A stretch of DNA of 64,000 nt, taken from assembly GCA_965208965.1 (NCBI GenBank), contig OZ242384.1:558001-622000 (forward strand), written 5' to 3'. The first letter of the stretch is position 1. Every line of letters begins with the position of its first letter. A model generated the notes under the pieces. It was not told the origin of the DNA. It worked only from the letters and a program-made list of their open reading frames with translations, and searched no databases. The stretch is from Bin5 sp965208965. GTDB lineage: Bacteria > Chloroflexota > Anaerolineae > Caldilineales > Caldilineaceae. Both the position numbers and the translations under genes were made by a program. Below are positions 28,372-37,494 of the stretch, one piece after another.

Positions 28372-30285
28372 TCAGACCTCCTGGCGCTCGGACAGTTCGG
28401 CCCAACGCTCGAAAGCCGATTCCAATGACGACTCGACGTCTTTCAATTTTGCTGAGAGGCTGTGCAGTGCCTGGTAGTCGCTGCCGCTATTGTTTATCTG
28501 CTGCTGCAGACTCGCTTGTTCCTCTTCCCAGCCGGCAATCTCCGTTTCCAAGCGCGCCAACTCCTGACTCTCCTTCCAAGTAAGTTTATTGCCCGTTCCA
28601 GTCGAGCGCGGGGCGGTCTGTCCATTGGCGGAGCGCCTTTCCGGAGCCGGGGCTTTTCGAGTACCATCGACGCGGGTTGCTTGACTGTCCCGGCTGTACA
28701 GCCGCCGGTAGGTTTCGTAAGGAGCGGGGTATCGTTTTCCCAGCCGTCCGTCCTCGAAGGGTACGATGAAATCTACGGTGCGGTCGAGGAAGTAGCGGTC
28801 GTGGCTGGCAACGATCAGGCAGCCGGTGAAGGCGTCCAGGAACTCTTCGAGCACGGTCAGTGTCTGCACGTCCAGATCGTTAGTTGGCTCGTCCAGCAAG
28901 AGTACGTTTGGCTGATGGACCAATGTGCGCAGGAGGTAGAGCCGACGGCGCTCACCGCCGCTGAGGCTGCCGATGCGCCCCCACTGCATTTTGCGGGGAA
29001 ACAAGAACCACTCCATCATCTGGGCGGCCTCTACACGGCTGCCGTCGCGCGACTGGATCAGGGGCGCTTCTTCCTCGATGAACTCAATCAGACGCTGCCC
29101 GTCGTTCAGGTCGCGCGTCTGCTGATCGTAGTATCCGAGCCGTACGGTTTCGCCCCATTTGATCTGCCCCGCGTCGAGATTGACCTTGCCGGCCAGCATG
29201 TCGAGGAAGGTACTCTTGCCGGCGCCGTTCGGGCCGAGGAGGCCGATGCGGTCACCCGGTTCAAGCGTGAAATCAACCTGTTTTACCGCAGCCGAACCAT
29301 CGTAGGATTTGGTCAGACCTTTTGCCGCGAGAACGGTCTTACCGAGCCGGCGGGTGGCCAGGGCCATGACGACGCGATCGGTGTCGGAGTCGTAATGGAT
29401 GCGCTGGAGCTCGGCCACGCGTTGCCGGCGGGCTTTCTGCTTGGTGCCCCGTGCCATTGGCGTTCGCCGAATCCATTCGAGCTCTCGTTTGAGGAGATTC
29501 CGGCGCTGGCGTTCGCCGGCGGCGAGGCGTTCGTGGCGGAGTTGACGCAGCTCCAGATAGCGGCTGTAGTTGCCGGTGTAGGAGACGAGCTGGCGCCGGT
29601 CCAACTCGACGATGCGATGGACGACGCGGTCGAGGAAGTGTCGATCATGGGTGACCATCAACAGCGCGCCGGGTTCGGTGGTCAGGTAGTCTTCCAACCA
29701 TTCGATTATCTCGATATCGACGTGGTTGGTGGGCTCGTCAAGGACCAGCAGATCGGCGCGGTCGATCAAGGCCCGTGCCAGGGCGACGCGTTTGCGCTGC
29801 CCGCCGCTGAGGGTGTCGATACGGGCGTCAAAGTCTCTGATTCCCAACTTTGTCAGGATTGATTTGGCGTTGGCGGCTGCAGCCCAGCCGCCGCTGCGCT
29901 CCATCTCCTCGGACAGTTCCAGCAGGCGCTGCTGCAGGGCCTGGCTGGCCGGTTCGTGCTCGAGGCGCTGGCTGGCGCTTTCATAGTCCCTCAGGAGGCG
30001 CATCTGCGGCGAGCTGCTGCGGAAGAGCTGCTCAAGTACGGTCGCGCTCTCGTCCAACTGCGGCTCTTGCTGGACCATTTCGATGCGGACGCCGCCCCAT
30101 ACGGTGACCTGGCCGCTGTCGGGCGCTTCCAGGCCCGCGATGATGCGGAGGAGTGTCGTTTTGCCGCTGCCGTTGACGCCGATAAGGCCGATACGTTCGC
30201 CGGCGTTGATGGAGAGCGAGACAGCATCGAGCAACAGCCGTTCGGAGAACTGCTTGGAAACGTTTTCGAGGGAGAGAAGGTTCAT
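28372..30285 (-). CDS. ABC-F family ATPase (Uup-like)
   Basis: A 637-residue soluble protein with two ABC domains and no membrane segment. First domain: Walker A GVNGSGKTT (36-44), signature LSGGQRKRVALARAL, Walker B LLVLDEPTNHVD. Second domain: GPNGAGKST, LSGGERRRLYLLRTL, LLLDEPTNDLD. They are joined by the charged ABC-F linker, and the C terminus (about 560-637) is a coiled coil as in Uup. ABC-F proteins act on ribosomes; Uup also binds branched DNA and ribosome assembly intermediates. Its ATG overlaps the stop of the acyl-CoA synthetase gene (ATGA). It converges with the caspase gene, with only 21 bases between the stops. Confidence 0.92.
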   Translation of the reverse strand: MNLLSLENVSKQFSERLLLDAVSLSINAGERIGLIGVNGSGKTTLLRIIAGLEAPDSGQVTVWGGVRIEMVQQEPQLDESATVLEQLFRSSSPQMRLLRDYESASQRLEHEPASQALQQRLLELSEEMERSGGWAAAANAKSILTKLGIRDFDARIDTLSGGQRKRVALARALIDRADLLVLDEPTNHVDIEIIEWLEDYLTTEPGALLMVTHDRHFLDRVVHRIVELDRRQLVSYTGNYSRYLELRQLRHERLAAGERQRRNLLKRELEWIRRTPMARGTKQKARRQRVAELQRIHYDSDTDRVVMALATRRLGKTVLAAKGLTKSYDGSAAVKQVDFTLEPGDRIGLLGPNGAGKSTFLDMLAGKVNLDAGQIKWGETVRLGYYDQQTRDLNDGQRLIEFIEEEAPLIQSRDGSRVEAAQMMEWFLFPRKMQWGRIGSLSGGERRRLYLLRTLVHQPNVLLLDEPTNDLDVQTLTVLEEFLDAFTGCLIVASHDRYFLDRTVDFIVPFEDGRLGKRYPAPYETYRRLYSRDSQATRVDGTRKAPAPERRSANGQTAPRSTGTGNKLTWKESQELARLETEIAGWEEEQASLQQQINNSGSDYQALHSLSAKLKDVESSLESAFERWAELSERQEV

Positions 30286-32255
30286 GCCGACTGCTGGATC
30301 GCCTTCAAGGTAGCGGGATCCTCCAAGGCGCTGATGTCGCCGGGATCTTCGCCCAGGTAAGCGGCCCGGATGAGGCGGTGCATCACCTTGGCATTGCGCG
30401 TTTTGGGGAGCGCGGCGCAGAATCTAACCTCTTTGGGCCTGAGGGGGCGGCCCAATTCGGTGGTGATGCGCTCTTGCAGGGAGGCGCGCAAGGGTTCGTT
30501 GACGTCGATGCCCGATTTGAGGACGGCGAACACGACCAGGTCGTTGTCCTTGAGGGGATGGGGCACGGCGACAGCGGCGGATTCGGTGACGTCGGGATGG
30601 GCATTGACCAGCGATTCGACCTCTGCGGGCCCGAGACGCTTGCCGGCGATGCTTATGGTGTCGTCGCTACGCCCCAGGATGTACCACATGTCGTCCTCGT
30701 CAATGGCGCAGAAATCTCCATGCACCCACATGCCCTCGAAACGGCTCCAGTATGTATCCAGATAGCGGTCGTTGGCGCCCCAGAAGCCGCGCGTCATTCC
30801 GATCCAGGGCTGGCGGACAATCAGGTCGCCCACTTCGCCGCGGACAGGGTTGCCGGACTCGTCGACGACATCGGCATCCATACCGGGAATTGGTCCGCCG
30901 AAGGCGGCAGGTTTGAGCGGTTTGAACAGGCTGCCGGCCAGGATGCCGCCGCTGATCTCTGTGCCGCCCGTATAGTTGAAGATCGGCTTGCGGCTTTCGA
31001 GCACGTTTTCGAAAATCCAGCGCCAGCTTGAGGGTCCCCAGGGGCTTCCGGTGGCGCCTACGGCCCGCAGGCGTGAGAGATCATGGCGGGTCACGTAGCC
31101 GGTTCCGTGAGGCATCAGCGTCCGCACGAGCATAGGCGAGAGTCCCAGAAGGGTGATCCTGTGCTTCTCGCAGAGTTCCCATACGCGGTCGACCGATGGG
31201 TAGTCGGGGGCGCCGTCATAGAAGAACATGGTTGCGCGGTTCAGCAGGGTGGCCAGGACGAGCCACGGCCCCATCATCCAGCCCATATCGGTCATCCAGT
31301 AGACGCGGTCACCGGGCTTGACATCCATGGCGTGGCGCATGTCCTGGGCGCCCTTTACGGGAAAGCCGCAATGGGTATGGACGGCGCCCTTTGGCGGTCC
31401 GGTGGTGCCGCTGGTGTAGATGATCATCAGCGGATCTTCGGCGCCGGTCAGGCTGGTCTCGGCCTCAGGCGCCTGTGGGGGAACCAGCTCGTGCCACCAG
31501 TGGTCCCGATCTGCGTGCCAAGGGATTTGGGCGTCGGGCGACGAAACCGGAAGGCGCTTGCAGACGATAACATGCCGAACGCCGGGAACACCGGCCAGCG
31601 CCCTGTCCAGCGTCGCTTTCATTGGAACAGTCCGCCCGCGGCGCAGAAAGCCGTCGGCGGAAAAGACAGCTTTGGCGCCACCATCGCTGAGACGGTTTCT
31701 GATGGCGGACGGGCCGTACCCGCTGAACAGGGGGAGGACGATGCCGCCTAATTTGACAACCGCTAAAAAGGCGACAGCCAGTTCGGGGATCATCGGCATG
31801 TAGAGGCCGACGGCGTCGCCACTGCCGATACCGAGACTGCGCAGGGCATTGGCGCAGCGGCAGACTTCCTGGTGAAGCTGGGCGTAAGTAAGGGAGGCGT
31901 CCTGCCCTTCCTCGCCTTCCCAAATGAGGGCGGGCTGGGAGGCGGTCGCGGTCGTCTGGTACTTGTCGAGGCAGTTGTGAACAATGTTCATTTTCCCGCC
32001 GACACACCAGCTGGCGAAGGGCGCGCCACCGGACAGGTCGAGGATCTGCGAGTAGGGATGGGCGAAGCGGATGTCGAGGTCCTCCATCACCGCATCCCAA
32101 AACCAGCTGATGTCTTCGACTGAGCGCGCCAGCAGCTCGTCATAGGAAGCTATGCCGTGCTGGTCCATAAACTCTTTCAGATTGCTCTGCGCGATCCAGT
32201 CAGGATTCGGCTGCCACGCTATGTCCTGGCCGAAGGGAAAGTGGTTGGTGGACAT
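30282..32255 (-). CDS. acetyl-CoA-synthetase-like AMP-forming acyl-CoA ligase
   Basis: A 657-residue adenylate-forming enzyme that activates a carboxylic acid with ATP and CoA. The acetyl-CoA synthetase N-terminal region is present (WFWDAVMEDLDIRF). The P-loop is IIYTSGTTGPPKG, then YTGGTE, the A7/A8 region VHGDFCAIDEDDMWYILGRS with DDTISIAGKRLGPAEVE after it, and LPKTRNAKVMHRLIR carrying the catalytic lysine (NAK instead of the usual SGK). The length and N-terminal domain match acetyl-, propionyl- or related short-chain ligases; the substrate is not fixed. It is translationally coupled to the downstream ABC-F gene. Confidence 0.88.
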   Translation of the reverse strand: MSTNHFPFGQDIAWQPNPDWIAQSNLKEFMDQHGIASYDELLARSVEDISWFWDAVMEDLDIRFAHPYSQILDLSGGAPFASWCVGGKMNIVHNCLDKYQTTATASQPALIWEGEEGQDASLTYAQLHQEVCRCANALRSLGIGSGDAVGLYMPMIPELAVAFLAVVKLGGIVLPLFSGYGPSAIRNRLSDGGAKAVFSADGFLRRGRTVPMKATLDRALAGVPGVRHVIVCKRLPVSSPDAQIPWHADRDHWWHELVPPQAPEAETSLTGAEDPLMIIYTSGTTGPPKGAVHTHCGFPVKGAQDMRHAMDVKPGDRVYWMTDMGWMMGPWLVLATLLNRATMFFYDGAPDYPSVDRVWELCEKHRITLLGLSPMLVRTLMPHGTGYVTRHDLSRLRAVGATGSPWGPSSWRWIFENVLESRKPIFNYTGGTEISGGILAGSLFKPLKPAAFGGPIPGMDADVVDESGNPVRGEVGDLIVRQPWIGMTRGFWGANDRYLDTYWSRFEGMWVHGDFCAIDEDDMWYILGRSDDTISIAGKRLGPAEVESLVNAHPDVTESAAVAVPHPLKDNDLVVFAVLKSGIDVNEPLRASLQERITTELGRPLRPKEVRFCAALPKTRNAKVMHRLIRAAYLGEDPGDISALEDPATLKAIQQSA

Positions 32256-32382
32256 GATCTGTCTCGAACTGGGGATGGCTTGGCCCGGGCCTACAAGTGC
32301 ACGGCAAGCATTATAGCGAAGAGCGGGACAAAAGGTAAACAGGCGACCGAGCGGGAGGTCTGGTTCGAGAGGGGAAGACGGG

Positions 32383-33189
32383 TCAGGAGGGGAATACGGA
32401 AAGCTGCGAGCTGATTGGATTCTGCAGTGCGGACCAGATTGAGGCGACGATCAGTGCTTGTGCAGGGGGACGGAGCAGCCGGGCTGGGCTCGAAAGCGAC
32501 GCGAGGAGCCGGCTCCTTGCTCCTGCGCCTGATGGCCTAACCTCCGGGAAGATGGACGGGCCGGAGGCCAGTTCGACGAGCAGGATCAGATCGCTGAAGA
32601 CGAGGATAAGCAGTCCCGCCGGCAGGACGCCGAAACGCGGTGCGGTAAGCGCCAGACCGATGGCAAGGCCGGCGGCGGCGAAGAGCAGGAGCAGCGTGTA
32701 GGCTGCAGCCGCGGCCGTCTGGACAGAATGGCGACGGCGCGTCCGCAGCAGAAATGAGAGGCCGGCCAGTGCGCCGACGAGCAGACAGAGACTCAGTGCA
32801 AGAAAGCGAACGCCTTCGAAGGCCGGACCATATTGGGCAATCGCGGCGACGAACAGAAGGTAGCCGACGGCAGTGGCGGAGATGCCGAGCCAGGTCCGCC
32901 CAGGCGCGAGCGCGCTGGCCGCAAGCTGGCCGCCTATAAGGTTAAGAGACGTAGCGGAGGCGATACCTAAGGCGTAGCGAGCGGTTTCGGCGCCAGGGCC
33001 GGTGAGGATAAAGCCATACCAAGCCAAAAGGAGCAGAGACAATGCAGAGGCTGCTTGCATCCAAGCGAGGAGGCGGCGCCTGTGCGGGCGAGCTCTGCGA
33101 AGTAGAAGACCGCCGGCCAGAAACAGTGCCCAAAGGACTAACAGAAACCAGGCAATGAGGTCGAGGACCGGCATCGGTGGTTCCGTCAT
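32383..33189 (-). CDS. YhhN-like (lysoplasmalogenase family) membrane protein
   Basis: A 268-residue protein with about eight membrane helices. The order of segments resembles YhhN/TMEM86 proteins: a helix region like (ALGIASATSLNLIGGQL), a GxSATAVGYLLFVAAI helix, TAAAAAYTLLLLFAAAGLAI and the LPAGLLILVFSDLILLVE segment with the family's conserved Ser-Asp. TMEM86 enzymes cleave lysoplasmalogen; many bacterial members have no known substrate. The last 50 residues are an additional, less hydrophobic tail. A GAGG lies upstream of the ATG. Assignment is by pattern only. Confidence 0.5.
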   Translation of the reverse strand: MTEPPMPVLDLIAWFLLVLWALFLAGGLLLRRARPHRRRLLAWMQAASALSLLLLAWYGFILTGPGAETARYALGIASATSLNLIGGQLAASALAPGRTWLGISATAVGYLLFVAAIAQYGPAFEGVRFLALSLCLLVGALAGLSFLLRTRRRHSVQTAAAAAYTLLLLFAAAGLAIGLALTAPRFGVLPAGLLILVFSDLILLVELASGPSIFPEVRPSGAGARSRLLASLSSPARLLRPPAQALIVASIWSALQNPISSQLSVFPS

Positions 33190-33243
33190 TCACCGGGAGG
33201 AGAGAGAAGAAAACTGAGAAAGCCTGGGCTTCCCCTGTGCCCT

Positions 33244-33897
33244 TCAGTCCTCACCGTTGGTGTCTTGTCGATTGGCGGCGTACCCGAGGAGTTGCGGCTC
33301 GGCCCAGACAGCCCAGTTCCAGCGACTGTTGCCGAGGCCGTCGGTCATAAGCTGCAAGACCGAATGTTGCCCGGCCTGGTTTGGCAGGTCGGTGACGAAG
33401 CGTTCCCACTCGCAGCTCTGCTTTGTGCCGCTCCAGATGCGCACGCCGTTAAGGAGGACACGGAAGGCGCAGAAGTTGTCATCTTCCATTTGGGCGCCGT
33501 CGCGAATGCCGATAGCGAACTGCAAGCGCAGCCGATCGACCTCGGGCGGCACTCTCAGGTCGTATTCGACGACGGCGCTGCCATCAACGGGCGGATGCTG
33601 CCACAGAGCCGGCTGCTGCATCATGCCACAACTGGCGGTGTCGATTCGCACCTCCATCAGGTCCGGTGTACGGGTGGCGCTCTGGCGGGAGCTGGGGAAG
33701 AGCTCCAGGAGGTCGCATTTCCACACGAGAGCGAACCCGCTTTTTTCAGCGCCTTCCTCTTCCAAAAGACTTTGCCAGAGCTCCTCCTGCCACTTGAGGT
33801 AGCCCAGATACTGGGAAAGCTGCGAGAGAGAGTGCTCGTTCAGATCGTGAATACGCCGGACTACGGCGTCTAACTGTTCCTGGCGGGGCCTGTTCAT
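33244..33897 (-). CDS. hypothetical protein with jelly-roll-like C-terminal domain
   Basis: A 217-residue protein, not recognised as a named family. The first 55 residues are helical and charged. The rest is beta-rich, and its end (FRVLLNGVRIWSGTKQ, VTDLPNQAGQHSVLQLMTDG, WAVWAEPQL) resembles NPCBM-type carbohydrate-binding domains, where 'WAEP/WADP' lies on the last strand. No signal peptide is visible. It lies in a leftward run with the YhhN-like and HNH genes, without close coupling. Confidence 0.6.
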   Translation of the reverse strand: MNRPRQEQLDAVVRRIHDLNEHSLSQLSQYLGYLKWQEELWQSLLEEEGAEKSGFALVWKCDLLELFPSSRQSATRTPDLMEVRIDTASCGMMQQPALWQHPPVDGSAVVEYDLRVPPEVDRLRLQFAIGIRDGAQMEDDNFCAFRVLLNGVRIWSGTKQSCEWERFVTDLPNQAGQHSVLQLMTDGLGNSRWNWAVWAEPQLLGYAANRQDTNGED

Positions 33898-33951
33898 GTA
33901 GGTCTCTGGCTGCTGGTTACCGGTCCACGCGGGCGCGGCAATCGAATGCGG

Positions 33952-34461
33952 TTAGAAGGCGGCGCCCATCAGCGTCTCCCAGCGGGAGGCGGCGGTCGGA
34001 TTGCTCAGGAGGACGAGGGCGACATAGGTGGGTTCAAACGGCCGCCGTATCAGTTTCATGCCGGCTTCGCGAGGGCTCATGCCGCCCTTCTTGCAGTTGC
34101 AGCGTTTGCAGGCGGTGGCCAGATTGGTCCAGCTGTGATCGCCGCCGCGACAGCGGGGGATCACGTGGTCCACGGTCAGCGAGTGTTTGCCCGGAGTGTC
34201 GCCGCAATACTGACAGGTGTAAGCGTCTCTCAGGATCACGGCGCTGCGGGTGGGTGGGACAGAGCGGTGGGGCAGACGAACGTAACGGTTGAGCCGAATC
34301 ACCAAAGGCTCGGGCAGGGCCTGGTTGGCGCTGTGCAGCATGCGCTCGGTGGCCTCAACCAATTCCGCTTTGTCGCGTAGCAGCAGTACGACTGCCCGCC
34401 GCACGGAGACGAGGCTCAGAGGTTCGAATGTTGCATTCAGTACCAGCACGGAACGGGACAT
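33952..34461 (-). CDS. HNH endonuclease family protein
   Basis: A 169-residue protein. The HNH core is RDAYTCQYCGDTPG (zinc Cys pair), LTVDHVIPRCRGGDHSWTNL (metal-binding DH and N) and ACKRCNCKKGG (second Cys pair). The N terminus (VLVLNATFEPLSLVSVRRAV) is shared by a widespread group of stand-alone chromosomal HNH proteins whose function is unknown. It is not next to a phage or restriction gene here. Confidence 0.88.
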   Translation of the reverse strand: MSRSVLVLNATFEPLSLVSVRRAVVLLLRDKAELVEATERMLHSANQALPEPLVIRLNRYVRLPHRSVPPTRSAVILRDAYTCQYCGDTPGKHSLTVDHVIPRCRGGDHSWTNLATACKRCNCKKGGMSPREAGMKLIRRPFEPTYVALVLLSNPTAASRWETLMGAAF

Positions 34462-34589
34462 GGCAGTAGTGTCTCGATGGCGTTACTGAAGATTCGGTGT
34501 GGCGCAGATGAAGACGAGATGCCGGCTTTGCCAGGCCGCTGAGTGTGGCGAGGGCCGAGTTGTGGGACGGGACTCGCTCTGGGAGCAGA

Positions 34590-34973
34590 TTATACCAGCG
34601 CCACGACACGGGCGCGAATGATGACCTCCATCAGAAAGAAACAAACGATTGCAAAGAGAATTGTCTTTACGTTTTCATCCTGCAGGCGGCTCAGGTAGAG
34701 ATAGGCTGCCGGCAGAGTAATGACGGCGACGGTCGCGTAGAGAATGTGTACAAAGGCGCGGGCCAGATTCCCGCCCAGTCCTTGACCGTAGAGCACCCAC
34801 CCCAGGAGAAACTCTACAATCATCAGAATCTCGCCGATCGCAGCAGCGCCGTACCAGCTGCCGTCCAGCGGAAGGGAGCGAATTCGGAACCAGATGGCCC
34901 ACACGCCCAACGCAATGAAGAACAGAATGCCGGTTTGGGCCAGACCGCGGTGAATTTCGCTCAGAGCATCCAT
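34590..34973 (-). CDS. small four-helix membrane protein
   Basis: A 127-residue protein with four predicted membrane helices: about 13-30, 44-63, 70-92 and 103-124. No family is recognised with confidence. Conserved-looking polar residues (HRGL at the N terminus, E53, H76) could be functional. It stands alone between the HNH gene and the glycosidase-like lipoprotein gene. Confidence 0.65.
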   Translation of the reverse strand: MDALSEIHRGLAQTGILFFIALGVWAIWFRIRSLPLDGSWYGAAAIGEILMIVEFLLGWVLYGQGLGGNLARAFVHILYATVAVITLPAAYLYLSRLQDENVKTILFAIVCFFLMEVIIRARVVALV

Positions 34974-35058
34974 CGTAAAGGATAGTTTCGTTGAAACGCA
35001 ACTCTTTGTCGTCAGCTCCCTGACGCCAACTCGCCGGTCAAAATGGGAGCCGGCGCGC

Positions 35059-36456
35059 TTACCGCTGCGGATGGACGCTCAGGTACTGATGCAGCACGCC
35101 TTCCACGTGCCCCCCGATCTCATACGACTCCCAACCGGGACTGGCCGCCAGAGCGAAAATGCAGCCGCCGATCACATAGGAATCCTGTTGCATTGCCTGA
35201 TCGTACCAGACAAGCTGCTCCACATAGGCACCCGGGCCCCAGGAACCGAAGCCGTGCTGGGCCCAATAATCCTGAAAGTGCTGCCAGCCCTTGGCGTCTT
35301 GGGGGCCTGGTCGATTGGCGACAAGTCCGTCTACGCCCAACTCCGTCATCACCAGCGGAATGGCGCGGCCGGCGGGCTTCAAGACCTGATTGTAGAGCTG
35401 GCGGTAGCGCAGTGTCAGCCAGCCGGTGTCATGCGGCGCCACGCCCGGGTAGCGTCCCTGGTTGTCACGGGTGCTGGCATAGTAGATGGTTGGGGCGGAA
35501 TACTCATGCAATCCCAGCCAACCATCGTGGGCCTGGGCTTCGGCAATGGCGGGCAGGAAATGCTCCCACATTTCGGGAGCCGGCTGGCCTGTGCCGAAGT
35601 TGCCGATTACGCTGCGGAGACCGTCTTGGGCAAGGAGTCGTGTCCGTTCGACTTCAAACTCGGTCAGGCGTTTGAATTCGTCCAGGTTCCCGGCCACCGG
35701 TTCATTGTAGGCTTCCCAGCCGTCGTAGTGAAGGCGGCGCTCGGGATGGTCGGCGATAGGCCAGAGTCGATTGACGAAGTCCTGGGCGGCGGCCTTCGCG
35801 TTGAGGTTTTGCAACTGCAGCTGGGGCAGATCTATACGCCCGATCAGCCGGGTAGTCGGGGCAGCTTCCTTGATCTGGCGGGCGAAGCGAAAGTCCAGCT
35901 CCAGCGTCTTGACGACGGCGACGCCGCCGCTGCGCAGAAGGTTGAAGACGCTGGGATGGTTGCGGGTGATAAAGAGACCCAGCTTGCTGGGCGGGCCGGG
36001 CGGAAACGGGGTAACGGTCGGCGTCGGCGTATAGGTGGGCGTCAGCGGGACCGGTGTTTCTGTCGGGAGCGGTGTGCTGGTCGGGAGTGGCGTGTTGGTC
36101 GGATTAGGGGTTGCGATAACTTTTGGCGGTGTGGGTGGAAAATCGGGCGACGCGGGGCGCAGCCCTCTCATTTCGACCCAGGGCAGATACCCATGGTAGG
36201 TGCCGGGCGTTGCGGACGTCGCCGACAAGGAGGAAGCGTCAAGGGACGGTTCTCCATTTTCGCAGGCCCCGACAAGCATGCCAAGGCCAGCGGCTACGGC
36301 GGCCAGGAAGCGGCGCCGCGACCAGACAGGTTGTTTATTGGGCAGTTCGGGATGACCCTGTTGGGGCGCGGCCGATTCTTGCTCGGGCCCGGAATCCGGT
36401 TCTTGACTGACGTTACCGTCGCTACTCTTGAAGTCCGGGCGTTGCTCACCTTTCAT
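35059..36456 (-). CDS. Tat-exported lipoprotein with glycoside-hydrolase-like TIM barrel
   Basis: A 465-residue secreted protein. After a charged N terminus, SRRRFLAAVAAGLGMLVGAC (46-65) combines a twin-arginine motif with a lipobox Cys65. A Thr/Pro-rich linker (TPLPTSTPLPTETPVPLTPT region, 110-150) leads to a catalytic-like domain starting KLGLFITRN. Its motifs fit clan GH-A: EAYNEP with acid/base Glu252 after an Asn, and VMTELGVDG with nucleophile Glu372. It would act on a polysaccharide outside the cell. The substrate cannot be judged. The linker style is frequent in Chloroflexota. Confidence 0.75.
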   Translation of the reverse strand: MKGEQRPDFKSSDGNVSQEPDSGPEQESAAPQQGHPELPNKQPVWSRRRFLAAVAAGLGMLVGACENGEPSLDASSLSATSATPGTYHGYLPWVEMRGLRPASPDFPPTPPKVIATPNPTNTPLPTSTPLPTETPVPLTPTYTPTPTVTPFPPGPPSKLGLFITRNHPSVFNLLRSGGVAVVKTLELDFRFARQIKEAAPTTRLIGRIDLPQLQLQNLNAKAAAQDFVNRLWPIADHPERRLHYDGWEAYNEPVAGNLDEFKRLTEFEVERTRLLAQDGLRSVIGNFGTGQPAPEMWEHFLPAIAEAQAHDGWLGLHEYSAPTIYYASTRDNQGRYPGVAPHDTGWLTLRYRQLYNQVLKPAGRAIPLVMTELGVDGLVANRPGPQDAKGWQHFQDYWAQHGFGSWGPGAYVEQLVWYDQAMQQDSYVIGGCIFALAASPGWESYEIGGHVEGVLHQYLSVHPQR

Positions 36457-36615
36457 GAAGTTACTATAGCACCGAGTAGGCGGGGCTTCAAAGTGCCCAG
36501 CCTTCTTGGCAGTCCCATCTCAAGTGGATTGCCAACTTTGCCGAAGTTTGCCAGAGGGTCCACAAAGGGCTTTCTCAAGGAATAGACATAGAGCCTACAC
36601 GAGGGCAGGCATTAT

Positions 36616-36733
36616 GGCGAGGAGAGAGTGGAGAGAAGTGAGGAGTGAGTGGCGTGGGGCGACGCGTGAGGGGGGCCAGGGCAGGCACAAGGCGGAACGG
36701 CAGTAGTCAGTGATCAGTGGTCGGAGGCGGGGT
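36616..36733 (+). repeat. dispersed repeats, copy 5
   Basis: GGCGAGGAGAGAGTGGAGAG and GTGAGGAGTGAG (36616-36650) resemble the hyuB insertion. GGCAGGCACAAGGCGGAAC followed by GGCAGTAGTCAGTGATCAGT and GGTCGGAGGCGG (36680-36733) matches 60063-60115 over about 55 bases. Confidence 0.65.
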
Positions 36734-36982
36734 GACTGGGGGCGCCAGGGCAGGGGCGAGGCGCGGCCCTGCCGGAGTCCGAGAGCGGATTTTCTGCGTA
36801 GGGGAGGAGCGAAGCGGAGGACAGGCACAAGGCCTACCCCTACCGTAGATTGAGAGGGAAGGCGGAGGCGGGCGCTTCTTCCGCCCCAGAGTCGAATGCG
36901 GACAGGCCATGGTCCATTCGCTGGCATAGGTTGGCGAGAGATCACCCCCATTTTGAAACTGCGCCCGGCAAAAAAGGGCGGT

Positions 36983-37011
36983 TTGGTCGTGGGGGTTAAT
37001 GCTGCTATACT
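36983..37011 (+). promoter_or_regulatory. sigma-70-type promoter of the selenoprotein gene
   Basis: TTGGTC at 36983-36988, a 17-base spacer, TATACT at 37006-37011. The predicted start near 37018 gives a 54-base leader before the ATG at 37072. Confidence 0.65.
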
Positions 37012-37071
37012 TCGGACAGCAGTCTATTTCATTTGCTGCGCCGAGAGGCCGTCCAACGACAGGAGAGAGCT

Positions 37072-37338
37072 ATGCAGAAGTACAAGGTCAGTATCGAATA
37101 CTGTGTACAATGAAACTACACACCCCGAGCCGTCCGTGCGGCGGCCGACCTATTAGAGAATTTCACGCCGGCGATTGAAAGCCTCAAGATGATCCCTTCG
37201 GGTGGGGGACTTTTCGAGGTGCTGGCGGACGATACGATTGTGTACAGCAAGAAGGCTGAGGGCCGCCATGCAGAGGAGGGAGAGGTACTCGGCCTCTTCT
37301 CAGAGGCTATCGGCCTGGAGCCGGCCCCGCGTGCGTAA
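37072..37338 (+). CDS. SelW-like (Rdx family) selenoprotein with in-frame TGA
   Basis: An 88-residue thioredoxin-like protein of the SelT/SelW/SelH family if the TGA at 37111-37113 is read as selenocysteine. It starts MQKYKVSIEYC, then V-Q-U14, then NYTPRAVRAADLLENF. The redox motif is C11-x-x-U14, exactly where most bacterial relatives have CxxC and animal SelW has CxxU. The remainder is typical: IPSGGGLFEVLADDTIVYSK (GxFEV strand), then KAEGRHAEEGEVLGLF. AGGAG lies six bases before the ATG; a promoter, a hairpin 16 bases after the TGA and a terminator 50 bases after the TAA complete the unit. A sequencing error or nonsense mutation is the alternative. The family is thought to act in thiol redox control. 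No sel genes occur in the window. Confidence 0.85.
37125..37144 (+). promoter_or_regulatory. candidate bacterial SECIS hairpin
   Basis: CC-(GA bulge)-GCCG pairs with CGGCGG around a six-base UCCGUG loop. The inner stem begins 16 bases after the TGA and the loop lies 20-25 bases after it, within the spacing known for bacterial SECIS elements inside coding sequence. The stem is short, so the structure is tentative. Confidence 0.5.
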
Positions 37339-37388
37339 GCACGAAATCGGCGAATTGAATTGAGGCGCTCCCGTCAGTTGAGCGCGAT

Positions 37389-37420
37389 GCCCGCTGCAGG
37401 GTTGCATGCAGCGGGCTTTT
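37389..37420 (+). terminator. Rho-independent terminator of the selenoprotein gene
   Basis: GCCCGCTGCA and TGCAGCGGGC form a perfect ten-base stem with an eight-base loop, followed by TTTTCCTTTT. It lies 50 bases after the TAA. Confidence 0.85.
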
Positions 37421-37494
37421 CCTTTTGGAGGGCAGTGGAACGGGGCGTCCCGGAAGATAGGGAGTGGCCTGCGCGCCTGCCCGTTGGGACCGGT

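Larger units (their letters stand above)
36457..37071. other. intergenic region with repeats and selW promoter
   Basis: About 615 bases. It contains two dispersed repeats (36616-36660 and 36680-36733), a further AGGACAGGCACAAGG at about 36820, and the promoter of the selenoprotein gene at 36983-37011. Nothing in it looks protein-coding. Confidence 0.6.

Noticed and set aside
36000..36110. Tandem repeat
   Set aside because: It is the codon-level repetition of a Thr/Pro linker in the secreted glycosidase-like protein, not a DNA repeat element.
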